Positions 7,380 through 16,953 of a stretch of 64,000 nt of DNA are shown here, piece by piece. The notes beneath the pieces were generated by a model that was given only the letters and a program-made list of their open reading frames with translations, was not told the origin of the DNA and did no database searches. The position numbers were made by a program, and so were the translations under genes. The DNA is taken from positions 1-64,000 of the forward strand of contig JAFZQU010000019.1 of NCBI GenBank assembly GCA_017620255.1. The letters run 5' to 3'. Every line of letters starts with the position of its first letter. Positions within the stretch are counted from its first letter, which is position 1. This DNA is from Lachnospiraceae bacterium. GTDB lineage: Bacteria; Bacillota; Clostridia; Lachnospirales; Lachnospiraceae.

Positions 7380-8087
7380 CTATCTGGAATAATATTCGTA
7401 ACCGTTGTCCAGACAGATCGCTGCCAGGCGGCCGCCCGGGAAGCAGGCGCCGCAGTCGATCGCGATATGGTTGTTCTTCCGGTAGATGTAACCCGGATTC
7501 GGATTGTCGTCTATTAACTGTGTCGGCGTATGGCCCGTGATGACATAGGTGTCCGGGAAATACATGGTCTCATAATCGGCGCGGTCCCACATCAGTTCCT
7601 TGAGCGAGTAGTCATCGATCTCCTTATCCGGAGAGTAATTGCCGAGCCCCGCATGTACCAGCAGGTATTTCTGTCCGTTCACGATGATCTCTTCGCAGAC
7701 GGAGAATTCGCGGATGTAATCGATGACGGCCTGCTGTCTCTCGGACTGCAGTTTGCGGAATTCCTCGATGGTCGGGGCGCTGCCGTTTTCTGCCCAGGTG
7801 AAAAAGTTTTCGGTGACCTCGGGCGTGAGTTCGCGGATTGATTTTTCCGTGATCTCCTTCCGCAGAAAACGCAGGCAGTCGAGCGCCATGAGTTCGTGAT
7901 TCCCTGCGATGGGAATGACATTTTTCATCCCCATGAGGTGGATCAGCGTCCGGATGGGCTCGGGTCCCCTGTCGAGCACGTCCCCCAGGATATAGAGGGA
8001 GTCATCCGGCTGCAGGTTGATCTGCGCCAGCAGGGACAGGAACTGCTCATATTCACCATGAATGTCTGAAATCACATAAGTAGCCAT
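7380..8087 (-). CDS. PPP-family metallophosphatase (ApaH / Ser-Thr phosphatase-like)
   Basis: 235 residues with the full PPP signature: SDIHGEYEQ near residue 7, LGDVLDRGPEP near 35, AGNHELMAL near 61, VHAGLG near 145 and GHTPT near 178. Members remove phosphate from phosphoproteins or cleave diadenosine tetraphosphate symmetrically. The sequence alone does not decide between these. It is the first gene of the cluster leading to sbcDC. It has AAGGTAGG before the ATG. A protein-phosphatase role is of interest because the window encodes a Ser/Thr kinase without an adjacent phosphatase. Confidence 0.9.
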   Translation of the reverse strand: MATYVISDIHGEYEQFLSLLAQINLQPDDSLYILGDVLDRGPEPIRTLIHLMGMKNVIPIAGNHELMALDCLRFLRKEITEKSIRELTPEVTENFFTWAENGSAPTIEEFRKLQSERQQAVIDYIREFSVCEEIIVNGQKYLLVHAGLGNYSPDKEIDDYSLKELMWDRADYETMYFPDTYVITGHTPTQLIDDNPNPGYIYRKNNHIAIDCGACFPGGRLAAICLDNGYEYYSR

Positions 8088-8130
8088 AACGATCCTACCT
8101 TCTATTATACGATTTCAAAGTCGCTTTGGT

Positions 8131-10506
8131 CTATGCGGTTTTTCCGATCCTTGAAACCCGTTTGAAAAGGGCGGCACATGCGAACCGGAAAAGGGCGCGG
8201 CTGTTTTCTTCCATCTGTGTGACCTGCAGGACCGCTCCTGCCTGCGAAGTATGCTCTGCCGCCGAAGCCTGTCCATCCTGCATAACCGGTGCGTAGAGCA
8301 ACCGCTCATATGTATCGATAAAGGAGAGGAACCGGTCGGGAACGCTTTCCGTAAGGCGTGTCCTGAATTCAGACAGTGTTTCACCATTCTGTAACCGGAA
8401 TCCCAAAAGCTGCAGCGTGCGTACATTTCGCCTGCAAAGTGTCAGGCTCTTCTCTCTATCATCCATCCGTCTGTAGCGGTAACGCCTGCCTGTCAGATCG
8501 GTCAGAAGGAACAGGGCCAGGAAGGCAGGTACCAGTAAAAGCGTGATCTTTAGGAAACGTCTGCCTGCTGCCATACGCTCCGCTCTTTCTCTTTGTTCCC
8601 TATCCGCACCGGCGTCCTGTAAATCCACGGAAACATCCGTATCCGCAAACGGGTCTCCCGTAAGCTCCGTATCGCCGACATATTCCGTGTAAAGCGGATC
8701 GTTCGGATTCAGCGCATAACTTGCATAGTCGGGATCATCCGGATCAAGCACGTAGCCCTGATAGAGCACGCCTGCCTCATCCGTGACCGCCCAGCCCGTG
8801 ATCCGTTTGTATCCGGGCGTCGGTTCAAACGTGATCCAGCCGGCGCCGTCCAGATAGGCTTCCGGCCAGGCGTGCGCACGGTTTGACTGCACTTCGAAAT
8901 TGCGATTGCGGGATAAAATACTGTATCCCTGATGGAACCTTGCGGGGATCCCTGCTGCCCTGGACAAGAGCACAAAAGCAGTCGCATAATGCGTGCAGAA
9001 TCCTTCCGGTTTTTCAAACAGGAAATAGTCAAGATAGTCTTCTTCCGAACGGATCCGTTTCGGCAACTGTCCCGGCGACCTGTTGTATTGCTGCGTCGAC
9101 AGATAATGCTCGATCCGCTCGAGTTTTTCCATGTTGTCTGCAGCGCCTGCAAGCAGATCGTCCAGGAAGTCCTGCGTACGTTTTGTCACCGTCACGGGTT
9201 TCCCGTACAGGTCAAACATCCGCTCCCTGTAGGCGCGGTAATTATCCATGCTGTATGCTTCGCTTTCATCCGGCACATATCTGTCAACGGCTTCATCCCA
9301 TGCTTCTTCACTGACGCCTCTGCCCTGCCTTGATTTTTCCGTAGCGGCAAGCATCTCCCGAAAGATCTTGTGGTCGCGGTTGATGCGCATATATCTGACA
9401 GTATAATCGGCCCACTTTCTGCCCTGCAGCATCCAGTCGCCGCCCTGCTCATAGAGGGCCGCATTCTGTGCCACGAGGTCTCTTCTGATCACGCCGTTTG
9501 CATCCGTGTTACGCATATCGATCGCGGATCTTGCAGGCAGAAACAGATGCGAAGTGCGGATCCCTTTATAGGTGATGTGCAACGGCACCGCGCGGATATA
9601 GTCCTTGATATGGTCGCTGTCGTAAGAGAGGATCGCGGCACTCATCTCCAGCCGGTCAAAGGTCCGGTAATCCATCTCTGAATCATCGGTCTTGATCCAC
9701 TCCCTGCCCGTGAACGTATCGAAACTTTTGCCGCTTAAGTAAACGCGGTAATCATTGTCAAAATCAGCGCTGACCTGCATTACCGTATAGGGACTCCCCT
9801 GGACCTTGCCGTTAAGCAGGGCTTTGTCCGAAAACCCGATGTTGTCGGTACCGTCCCATCCCCGGTCGGACAGTAGCGTCTGCACGATGACCTCGTAGCG
9901 GATCCTGACTTCCTTTGCAATGTCTTTTACAAACTTCCAGTCATAGGGTTTATCCGGTGCTTTTACAAGGATCGGCAGGATGAACGGAAGCAGAAGGAAC
10001 GGCAGCATGAATACGATATGTTTTGTCCTGTCCGTATAGCCTTCTTTTTTCCAGCCGCGTTGGATCAGTTCCGCCACTGTGACAAAGAAATAGAAAAACA
10101 GGGCTGCAAAGTTCATGCGGCTGACCGGATATTCGAAGACCATGAGCAGGATCAGGGCCGCAAGGAATAAAAGCGCCGTTGTGATCCTGACAGGGAAGTA
10201 GCGTCCCGCGACCTTGGAAAGCAGGAACGTTGCCACCGTGAGCAGTGCCGTATAAAGGAACGGCAGCAGGGAGGCATCCGGTTTCATATGTCCCGCATAA
10301 ACGGCACCTGACAGGGCTGCCGCAAGAATGCAGCCAAGCACGATCCGTCCGCGGTTATGCAGATGGATGAACAGGGTGCTTATGATACAGACGGTAAAGA
10401 TCAGGATTCCGGTGGGAAGTCCCCTGTCCAATTCCCGGAAAAAGATGCTTCCGGTCAGGATCAGGCCAATACTCATCGGCAGTGCATACAGGAGGTCGTA
10501 TAACAT
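8131..10506 (-). CDS. Transglutaminase-like membrane protein (TgpA-type)
   Basis: 791 residues from the ATG at 10506. This start overlaps the upstream stop as TGATG and has AAAGGAGG before it; a start 51 bases earlier is possible but would overlap more. The N terminus has five or six membrane segments, then a large, probably outward-facing region. It contains a transglutaminase core near residues 470-560: GFCTHYATAF with the catalytic Cys, AHAWPEAYL with the His, and GWITFEPTPG. A further membrane segment lies near residues 640-660, with a cytoplasmic tail. It forms an operon with DUF58 and MoxR, the known TgpA/YebA neighbourhood. The substrate is unknown; a role at the cell surface is likely. 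Confidence 0.9.
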   Translation of the reverse strand: MLYDLLYALPMSIGLILTGSIFFRELDRGLPTGILIFTVCIISTLFIHLHNRGRIVLGCILAAALSGAVYAGHMKPDASLLPFLYTALLTVATFLLSKVAGRYFPVRITTALLFLAALILLMVFEYPVSRMNFAALFFYFFVTVAELIQRGWKKEGYTDRTKHIVFMLPFLLLPFILPILVKAPDKPYDWKFVKDIAKEVRIRYEVIVQTLLSDRGWDGTDNIGFSDKALLNGKVQGSPYTVMQVSADFDNDYRVYLSGKSFDTFTGREWIKTDDSEMDYRTFDRLEMSAAILSYDSDHIKDYIRAVPLHITYKGIRTSHLFLPARSAIDMRNTDANGVIRRDLVAQNAALYEQGGDWMLQGRKWADYTVRYMRINRDHKIFREMLAATEKSRQGRGVSEEAWDEAVDRYVPDESEAYSMDNYRAYRERMFDLYGKPVTVTKRTQDFLDDLLAGAADNMEKLERIEHYLSTQQYNRSPGQLPKRIRSEEDYLDYFLFEKPEGFCTHYATAFVLLSRAAGIPARFHQGYSILSRNRNFEVQSNRAHAWPEAYLDGAGWITFEPTPGYKRITGWAVTDEAGVLYQGYVLDPDDPDYASYALNPNDPLYTEYVGDTELTGDPFADTDVSVDLQDAGADREQRERAERMAAGRRFLKITLLLVPAFLALFLLTDLTGRRYRYRRMDDREKSLTLCRRNVRTLQLLGFRLQNGETLSEFRTRLTESVPDRFLSFIDTYERLLYAPVMQDGQASAAEHTSQAGAVLQVTQMEENSRALFRFACAALFKRVSRIGKTA

Positions 10507-11672
10507 CAGAGCACCTCCTTTAAGTCCGCATCCCCGGCGATCCTGCAGACCTGACATCTCGGAATGACCGGTTCGGTCGATATAACTGTGCCGCTCTCAG
10601 GTGCGCCCACAACATAGACCGTGACCGCGAGCCCGTTCATGCTGAGCGTGCGAGCAAATTCCTGTGTGGCAGTATTCCATTCCGGCACGATGAGGAAGGC
10701 CGCATGCTTCAGATAGAGACCCGGACAGTGCAGGATCTCTTCGTACTGCAGGCTGTCCTCATTGTTCTGTGTAAAGGTTACCGCCGAGATCTGCTCATAG
10801 AACGGATCAAACTGACTCTTCCGGTCAACATCCGTTTCCATGCACTGCTTCGTCCTGTAATAGACGCCTGCGGGAACGCCGTGGGAACAAAAGTACAGAG
10901 TCAGCGCGATGGCGGTCTCAAGCATCTTGTTTTCAACCGGCAGGTAGATCTCATTGCGCTCACTCATACGTCTGCAGTTCAGGATCACGGCGATCCCCTG
11001 CCGTCTTTCATCACTCTGCTCTCTCACCATCAGAGTCTGCGTCGCGGCAGATGCGCGCCAGTGGATGAGACGCTTGTCATCATTGGGCACATACGGGCGG
11101 ATGCTCACATCCGGTACGTTTCCTCTCATCTTATCCTGCAGCGCGTTGATCGAGATCTTTGCACTTTTCAGTTCGCTGAGGGTCACGATCCCGGGTTTTA
11201 CGACCACGCGGAGTGGCTCCCGGTTCTTATAGGAGATGGTAAAGAGACGCAGGAAATCCTGCGCCACGATCGTTTTGATGCCGACGTCATATTCGCCCCT
11301 GTATTTGCAGACCATCCGCGTCTGCCTGCGGACGCCGGTATGCGGCAGGAGTTCGTATTCGGTCTGATCGTCGAGTCCTGCGATCGTGGAAAACGTGGAA
11401 TAGAAAAGAACGCGGATACCCGCGAAAGCCATCAGTCCTTCATTTTGCAGCGTGAAATAAAAAGTTGACGTGGTGCCCGCGATGAGATTGCGCATGTCCA
11501 TCTTCTGATAGATCTTGAACTGCACGATCACGCAGAGCAGGTATAACAGGGAGACAACGGGGATCAGTGTCATCACCATGAAAAAGCCGTAGCTGACGCT
11601 CCCTCCGTAGAAGGAGATCGAAAGAACGGACAATATCCATAATACGAGCAGGATGATCCTGTTTCTTCGCAT
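10506..11672 (-). CDS. DUF58 protein (locus 1)
   Basis: 388 residues. Two membrane segments at about residues 7-23 and 27-50 are followed by a cytoplasmic region with the DUF58 hallmark YVPNDDKRLIHWRASAATQTLMVRE near residues 190-220. DUF58 proteins have a VWA-like C-terminal half and are coupled to MoxR ATPases, probably as clients or adaptors. The start lies four bases after the moxR stop, with GGAG upstream. Its stop overlaps the transglutaminase ATG. Gene order MoxR-DUF58-TgpA is the standard one. Confidence 0.93.
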   Translation of the reverse strand: MRRNRIILLVLWILSVLSISFYGGSVSYGFFMVMTLIPVVSLLYLLCVIVQFKIYQKMDMRNLIAGTTSTFYFTLQNEGLMAFAGIRVLFYSTFSTIAGLDDQTEYELLPHTGVRRQTRMVCKYRGEYDVGIKTIVAQDFLRLFTISYKNREPLRVVVKPGIVTLSELKSAKISINALQDKMRGNVPDVSIRPYVPNDDKRLIHWRASAATQTLMVREQSDERRQGIAVILNCRRMSERNEIYLPVENKMLETAIALTLYFCSHGVPAGVYYRTKQCMETDVDRKSQFDPFYEQISAVTFTQNNEDSLQYEEILHCPGLYLKHAAFLIVPEWNTATQEFARTLSMNGLAVTVYVVGAPESGTVISTEPVIPRCQVCRIAGDADLKEVL

Positions 11673-11676
11673 TGAT

Positions 11677-12612
11677 CTACTCCATGGGAACTTTGACTTT
11701 TAAGATCAGGCCTTTTAAGATCGAATCCGGATCTTCGCCGCCGATCCTGCCTTCGGCCGTTAACACCAGCCGGTGATGCAGTACCTGCAGGGCCACGGCT
11801 TTGACGTCGTCCGGTTTGACAAAATCACGGCCGCAAAGACAGGCTCTTGCCCTGCTTGCCGCGATCAGGTTCAGCATAGCACGCGGACTGGCACCGAGCA
11901 CAAAGCGTTTCTCCATCCTGGTCGCTGCAACGATCTCCCGGATATATGTAAGAAGTGCTTCACTTACATGCACATTTTCAACTGCCTCACGGAGCTTCAG
12001 GATGTCTTCGGCGCTGCAGACAGGCGCTGCGGTCTCCGCCGTTTTCTTCTGCATATGATTTTGCGCCATCCTGATCTCCTCTTCCGCATCCGGATACCCG
12101 ATCGAAAGCCGCATCATAAAGCGGTCGATCTGCGCTTCCGGCAACGGATAGGTGCCAAGGAATTCCACAGGGTTCTGCGTGGCGATCACAAGGAACGGAC
12201 GCGGCAGCGCATAGGTCTTTCCGTCCACGCTGACCTGCCCTTCCGCCATCGCTTCCAGCAGGCTCGCCTGCGTCTTCGGCGGCGTGCGGTTGATCTCATC
12301 GGCAAGGATCAGCTGGTGCATGATGGCACCTTCCTTGTAGGAAAAATCACCGCTCTTCATATCATAGACGGACATCCCGACCACATCGCCGGGCAGCGTG
12401 TCCGGTGTGAACTGGATCCTGGCAAAACTCGCATCGATCGATCTGGCCAGCGTGCGCGCCAGTGTCGTCTTACCGACGCCCGGCACATCTTCTATAAGGA
12501 TATGTCCGCCCGCGAGCAGACAGGTCAGTACATCGTCGACCACTTCTTCTTTGCCGACAAAATAGGTGTTGATCTGTTCCTGCAGGGCTTTCAGGATTTC
12601 CGTATATTCCAT
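11677..12612 (-). CDS. MoxR-type AAA+ ATPase (locus 1)
   Basis: 311 residues with Walker A EDVPGVGKTTLAR near residue 42, Walker B LILADEINRTPPKTQ near 107, the sensor region VIATQNPVEFLGTYPLPEAQIDRFMMRL and arginine fingers. MoxR ATPases act as chaperone-like remodelers for VWA or DUF58 partners, here the next gene. GGAG is present before the ATG. It is preceded by a 76-bp gap after the MATE fusion gene, in which I see no terminator, so co-transcription is possible. A paralog with its own DUF58 partner lies at 28189-29127. Confidence 0.95.
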   Translation of the reverse strand: MEYTEILKALQEQINTYFVGKEEVVDDVLTCLLAGGHILIEDVPGVGKTTLARTLARSIDASFARIQFTPDTLPGDVVGMSVYDMKSGDFSYKEGAIMHQLILADEINRTPPKTQASLLEAMAEGQVSVDGKTYALPRPFLVIATQNPVEFLGTYPLPEAQIDRFMMRLSIGYPDAEEEIRMAQNHMQKKTAETAAPVCSAEDILKLREAVENVHVSEALLTYIREIVAATRMEKRFVLGASPRAMLNLIAASRARACLCGRDFVKPDDVKAVALQVLHHRLVLTAEGRIGGEDPDSILKGLILKVKVPME

Positions 12613-12688
12613 GGCGTCTTACTCCGTTTAGCGTTGCTGTATCCGTTTCTTTTCTGTTACTGTCTCTTTCTGTGCCATACGCACATAC

Positions 12689-14500
12689 TCACGCACCCGG
12701 CAGTTCGATCGTGAGCACGTTGAGACCTAAGATATTCTGGTAATTGATCTTCTCCGTCATCTTGTAGATCATGCGGATCCCGATATTTTGAAGGAGTGTA
12801 TCGGAATCAGTGATCTTGTCTGCAGTCCCTTCTTCTGCCCGCACGTTACCGACACGCACGGCAGGATCAAAAGCAACGCAGTCATCCTTGATCCGAAGAA
12901 GAACGGTGTCATCCTTATGGACCACACGGATGTCGACCGTATGATTTTTCTTATCCTTTGTAAACCCGTGTGAGACCACGTTCCCTGCCATCTCTTCGAG
13001 TGCGAGGGCCGCATAATAAGCGCGCTTTCCGTCGATCCCGCGCTTTCTGCAAAACTGCTGCACGGCTTCTGCCACGCCGACCACCTCTTCGAGATTTTTC
13101 ACGCTGATATCCATGCGCGCTTCCGCAGGTACGCCGAAGTCCTCCGGGATCACCATGAGTTCGTCGACGTTTCCCGGAAACTTTCTATGCCGGATGACCG
13201 CATAGCCCCAGACGATGATCGTGGTCACGACACCGTTTAACACGTTTGCGATATAGACACTGTTCATGCCGATGGGTTTGATGAGAAGTGCGGTAAAACC
13301 GGCCACGCAGATCACGCCGTCCACAACGGAGAGCAGGTTCACAAGGCCCTGTTTGCCGGACGCCTGCCCGTAGCAGGTAAAATGCATGCAGATGATACTT
13401 AAGGGCATACAGAGCGGCAGGATCCGAAAGCCCCAGACCGTCATCATGAAGACCGGTTCTGTCGTGTCCCTGTAAAAGCACATGGTGAGCGGTTTGGCGC
13501 AGAGTATGATCAGGGCGCAGATCGCGCTCATGAGGGGCAGGAACCGGTAGAACATGTTGCGCATGGTATCGACCAGCGTCTGTCTGTCCTCTTCTCCGAC
13601 GCTGATACTGATCAGCATTCTGGACACCGCGACCATACCGGTCGGCAGGGCCCACGCGATCCCCATGAGCGTATTGGCCGCCGTGAAAGCCGAGATCCCG
13701 ACGGTACCCACAAACAGTTCCAGCAGTTTGTTAACGATCAGGCCGCGGACCGTCTGATACCCGAAGGAGGCTGCTCCCGGGAAACCGATCTTGATGATCT
13801 GGATCGTTTCTTTCCAGTGGTATTGTCTTGTGAAAAACCGGAGCGGTGATTTTGCCGTAAAGAAATACTGTGCCTGAATGAGCAGGAAGACCCACAGGCC
13901 GATCGAGGAAGCAAGCGCCAGGCCGAATGCCTCCATCCCCATCCTGACCACAAAGACATAGTTCAGGGCCACATTGACCACGATGTATACAAAACTCGCG
14001 GTTGTGGTACGGCTGACTTTGTTTTCAAGCGACAGAAAGGAAGCCAGCTGGTTTCCGATGATCAGCGGCAGGACACCGATGGCCTGTCCCAAAAGATACT
14101 CGTTAAAGATCGGACGCACATCCGTATCCGAGGTTATGAATCCCGTCAGGTTGAAAGCACCGCAGACCACAAAGAGCACGATGAATACAGCTGCGACGAG
14201 CAGGGAAAGCAGGTTATCGAGGGTAAAGATCCCCTGCACATTCTCCTTCTCGTTCCTGCCCATATATTTGCCGCAGATGATCGTGGCACCGCCCATCAGC
14301 ATCGTACTGATCGCAGAGAAGAACATGGCGATCGGGGCATAGAGACCGATTGCTGTCATGGCATCGATCCCGATGTAGTTCGTCGCGAACAGCCCCGAGA
14401 TAATGGCATTTAAGCAACTGACCAGTGCCAGGAAAAACTGCACCGGCAGGAGGCGGAACAACAGCCTGGATACCAGTTGCATGTTGGATTCCTTTTTCAT
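12689..14500 (-). CDS. MATE transporter fused to an RsbW-like ATP-binding domain
   Basis: 603 residues from the ATG at 14500, chosen because CGGAG lies upstream; a TTG start 24 bases earlier lacks this. Residues 1 to about 440 form a twelve-helix MATE/PST-type transporter (GLFATNYIGIDAMTAIGLYAPI; SIGLWVFLLIQAQYF). Residues from about 475 to the end form a GHKL ATPase of the anti-sigma-factor type: YYAALALEEMAGNVVSHGF is the N-box, IKDDCVAFDP the G1-box and NIGIRMIYKMTEKINY the last box. The fusion suggests that drug or metabolite transport is tied to a cytoplasmic kinase or anti-sigma-like switch. No sigma factor or STAS partner is adjacent. Confidence 0.9.
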   Translation of the reverse strand: MKKESNMQLVSRLLFRLLPVQFFLALVSCLNAIISGLFATNYIGIDAMTAIGLYAPIAMFFSAISTMLMGGATIICGKYMGRNEKENVQGIFTLDNLLSLLVAAVFIVLFVVCGAFNLTGFITSDTDVRPIFNEYLLGQAIGVLPLIIGNQLASFLSLENKVSRTTTASFVYIVVNVALNYVFVVRMGMEAFGLALASSIGLWVFLLIQAQYFFTAKSPLRFFTRQYHWKETIQIIKIGFPGAASFGYQTVRGLIVNKLLELFVGTVGISAFTAANTLMGIAWALPTGMVAVSRMLISISVGEEDRQTLVDTMRNMFYRFLPLMSAICALIILCAKPLTMCFYRDTTEPVFMMTVWGFRILPLCMPLSIICMHFTCYGQASGKQGLVNLLSVVDGVICVAGFTALLIKPIGMNSVYIANVLNGVVTTIIVWGYAVIRHRKFPGNVDELMVIPEDFGVPAEARMDISVKNLEEVVGVAEAVQQFCRKRGIDGKRAYYAALALEEMAGNVVSHGFTKDKKNHTVDIRVVHKDDTVLLRIKDDCVAFDPAVRVGNVRAEEGTADKITDSDTLLQNIGIRMIYKMTEKINYQNILGLNVLTIELPGA

Positions 14501-14548
14501 CTTTTCTTCTCCGTTTGTTCTCAAAACCGTTTCTTAGACTGTACCGCC

Positions 14549-14923
14549 TTATTTCAGGTCCTGTTCTTCATCCACTTCCCGAAATGCTCCGTCAACAGCG
14601 TCTTCCGTGCTGAATGTATTGTCATCCAGCGCCTTTGTACTGTCATCGTCGTCATTTTGTTCCGCCTCTTCCGCACCATCTTCCACTTCGATATCAGCCG
14701 GTCCGCCGGCATACATGCCTTTCATATACAGGTAAGCGGAATGTGCGATCACGCCGACCGCGCAGACGACAAAGACCGCCATGATCAGCGCCAGCGCCCA
14801 CGGCTGGATCGACCCTGCGGCACGGTCTTTGTAGAGCGAATAGGATAAATACAACAGATAGCCGCCGACCGCGACACGGATCGCCAGCATGAGTTTGGTA
14901 GGAAAACGCGAATTGTTTTTCAT
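14549..14923 (-). CDS. Small two-helix membrane protein with acidic tail
   Basis: 124 residues, not recognised. Two membrane segments (about residues 11-27 and 42-65) are followed by a strongly acidic tail containing EVEDGAEEAEQNDDDDS. AAGGAG precedes the ATG. It lies 48 bp upstream of the MATE fusion gene and 44 bp downstream of yitT, in the same direction. It is probably an accessory membrane protein of unknown role. Confidence 0.75.
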   Translation of the reverse strand: MKNNSRFPTKLMLAIRVAVGGYLLYLSYSLYKDRAAGSIQPWALALIMAVFVVCAVGVIAHSAYLYMKGMYAGGPADIEVEDGAEEAEQNDDDDSTKALDDNTFSTEDAVDGAFREVDEEQDLK

Positions 14924-14967
14924 GACGGGAGTCTCCTTCGGATATTTACGGATATTATACCATATTC

Positions 14968-15912
14968 CTAGTGGCTCTTAAAGCCTTCCCCGACTACTTC
15001 ATTGGACTCCATGATCACGAAAAAGCAGTTCGGATCGACCTTTTTGGCCAGCTTCCTGATGCCGTACATCTGCTTATTGTTGCAGGCGCAGAACACCACG
15101 TCTTTGTTGTCCCCCGTATAACTGCCGATGCCGTTTAAAATAGTGGAGCCGCGGTCCGTTGTCACCGAAATGGCGTCGCACATTTCCCGGCCTTTGTCTG
15201 TGACGATCAGGGTGACTTTACCGCTGTCCGTCCGATACAGAAGCTTGTCTACAACGATGGCGATGATGACTGCGATCAGTGTGCCGTAGATCAGGCTGTC
15301 GATATCCCTGTAAACAATGATCGTACCGCCGATCACAACAGCCGCATCCAGGGCAAGCACGATATTGCCGATGGAGATATGCGGGATCTTTGAGCGGATG
15401 GCCATCATCAGGAAATCCGTGCCGCCGGTGGAGGACTCCCGCATATAGATCAGGGCGTAGCCGATGCCGGAGATGGCGGAACAGCAGATCGCCGCCAGTA
15501 GCTTGTCACCGGTATAGAGAGGAAAATAGGGAGCCACGTAGTCAATGATCAGGGAGGTGATCACGATGGATTTCAGGGATTTTACCAGGAACCGCCGTCC
15601 CACCCTCCTTACGCAAAGTAAAACGGCCGGAATGTTCAGGCAGAATACGGTGGCGCCGATGGGCAGCCGGAACAGCTGATACAGGATCAGCGCGATCCCG
15701 TTAAAGCCCACCATGGGAAAGCCCTGGGCCGCCGCGAAGTTGTACACCCCTGCCGCGATGAACATGCCCGCAAGAATGTCCACGAGAATGTCGATCAGCA
15801 TCTCTTTGGGGCTGATCTTCTGCGACATGTAGGCAAGCATGGATCTTCCCGGAAGTGTCTGTTTTACGGTTTTCTCCTGCTTATCTGTACGGGTTTTCTT
15901 TTTGTCTTTCAT
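14968..15912 (-). CDS. YitT-family membrane protein
   Basis: 314 residues from the ATG at 15912 (MKDKKKTRTDKQ). The longer frame starts inside the terminator of the upstream gene and was not used. Five or six membrane segments form the YitT_membrane domain (GMFIAAGVYNFAAAQGFPMVGFNG; YMRESSTGGTDFLMMAI). A C-terminal DUF2179 domain follows (VTLIVTDKGREMCDAI; DVVFCACNNKQM). YitT proteins are widespread in Firmicutes; the function is not firmly known. The length is normal. Confidence 0.92.
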   Translation of the reverse strand: MKDKKKTRTDKQEKTVKQTLPGRSMLAYMSQKISPKEMLIDILVDILAGMFIAAGVYNFAAAQGFPMVGFNGIALILYQLFRLPIGATVFCLNIPAVLLCVRRVGRRFLVKSLKSIVITSLIIDYVAPYFPLYTGDKLLAAICCSAISGIGYALIYMRESSTGGTDFLMMAIRSKIPHISIGNIVLALDAAVVIGGTIIVYRDIDSLIYGTLIAVIIAIVVDKLLYRTDSGKVTLIVTDKGREMCDAISVTTDRGSTILNGIGSYTGDNKDVVFCACNNKQMYGIRKLAKKVDPNCFFVIMESNEVVGEGFKSH

Positions 15913-15985
15913 AGGATTCTCTTCTTTCTTCTTTTTTTCGATCTCACATGGTAGGGCAGGGCAAAACCTGCCCGCAAACTCCTGC

Positions 15986-16033
15986 AAAAAAAGAGCTCCG
16001 GCGATTATTCCATATAATCCGCACGAAGCTCTT
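15986..16033 (-). terminator. Terminator after the 16081 response-regulator gene
   Basis: On the minus strand AAGAGCT pairs with AGCTCTT, with an inner CGG/CCG pairing around an AT-rich loop, followed by a run of seven T. It separates the two-component genes from yitT. Confidence 0.8.
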
Positions 16034-16080
16034 CTAAAATTCATTTCTATTTTACAAAATTTAACGTGTGAAAGTCAAGT

Positions 16081-16848
16081 TCACCCGTTTTTCGCGAAGA
16101 ATTCCTCCACTTTTTTCAGCAGATCTTCGCGGCTCACGGTCTTTAGGATATAGCCCTGGGGTTTCAGGGCCATGACCTGTTCCACGCTCTCCCGGGTGCC
16201 CACGCCTGTCAGGAAGATCACCGGGATCTTTGCCATGTTTGGATCGCTGCGAAGCATCTGCAGCACCTGCGCACCGTTTACCACGGGCATTTCGTAGTCC
16301 AGCAGGATCAGATCCGTATCGTTCTTTGTCAGATAGGTGATGGCATGCATACCTGCGCTGACCATGTCCACATGGTAGAGGTCCTTCATCCATTCGCGGA
16401 TGATCTTGGCGTAAGCGGGATCATCGTCCACGATCAGGATCCGCTTCATCCCGCCCGCTTCAGAATGCGCCGCAAGTTTCCGGTTCATATAATTGACCAG
16501 CGCATCGATATCCACCGGCCGCTTCATAAAGGGCAGGGCTCTCAGGTCCGGAACGGCGGAAAGGAGTTCCGGCAGGTGTTTTTCCTCGCCGATCACCAGT
16601 GCCGGGATCTTCTGGTCTATGAGCAGTTTCGTGATCTGCGGGAGGATATTCATGGACTTCGCATTTTCCGTGATGGTCTCTGACAGATAAAAGAGGTAAA
16701 AAGAGGCCGCCGAAGCATAGCGCGAGATCTCTCCCGTGCTCTCCGAACAGAAAACGACCTGGTTTCCCATATCCTGCAGTTTTTTGACGATGCCGCGTAC
16801 GACTACACCCTCATGCTCCGTGATAACGACGATGGTTTGATTTTCCAT
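16081..16848 (-). CDS. Response regulator with a C-terminal receiver domain
   Basis: 255 residues. The N-terminal 120 residues resemble a receiver fold without the acidic pocket (MENQTIVVITEHEG) and may be a pseudo-receiver. Residues 132-253 are a typical receiver: RILIVDDDPAYAKII, the phospho-acceptor Asp in LILLDYEMPV, then PVIFLTG and the Lys of YILKTVS. There is no output domain, so it probably acts by protein contacts in a phosphorelay. It lies 105 bp after the DegV-containing hybrid kinase. A TATAAT-like hexamer at 16886-16891 may give it its own promoter. Its terminator is at 15986-16033. Confidence 0.9.
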   Translation of the reverse strand: MENQTIVVITEHEGVVVRGIVKKLQDMGNQVVFCSESTGEISRYASAASFYLFYLSETITENAKSMNILPQITKLLIDQKIPALVIGEEKHLPELLSAVPDLRALPFMKRPVDIDALVNYMNRKLAAHSEAGGMKRILIVDDDPAYAKIIREWMKDLYHVDMVSAGMHAITYLTKNDTDLILLDYEMPVVNGAQVLQMLRSDPNMAKIPVIFLTGVGTRESVEQVMALKPQGYILKTVSREDLLKKVEEFFAKNG

Positions 16849-16953
16849 GGATTTCCCGCCTCTTCAAAGAATAAACCGTAACAAGATTATATACCGTTTC
16901 AAAATATCATGCCATTACAAATCAAACAGAAAGATAGGATCGCAAACAAAAGA

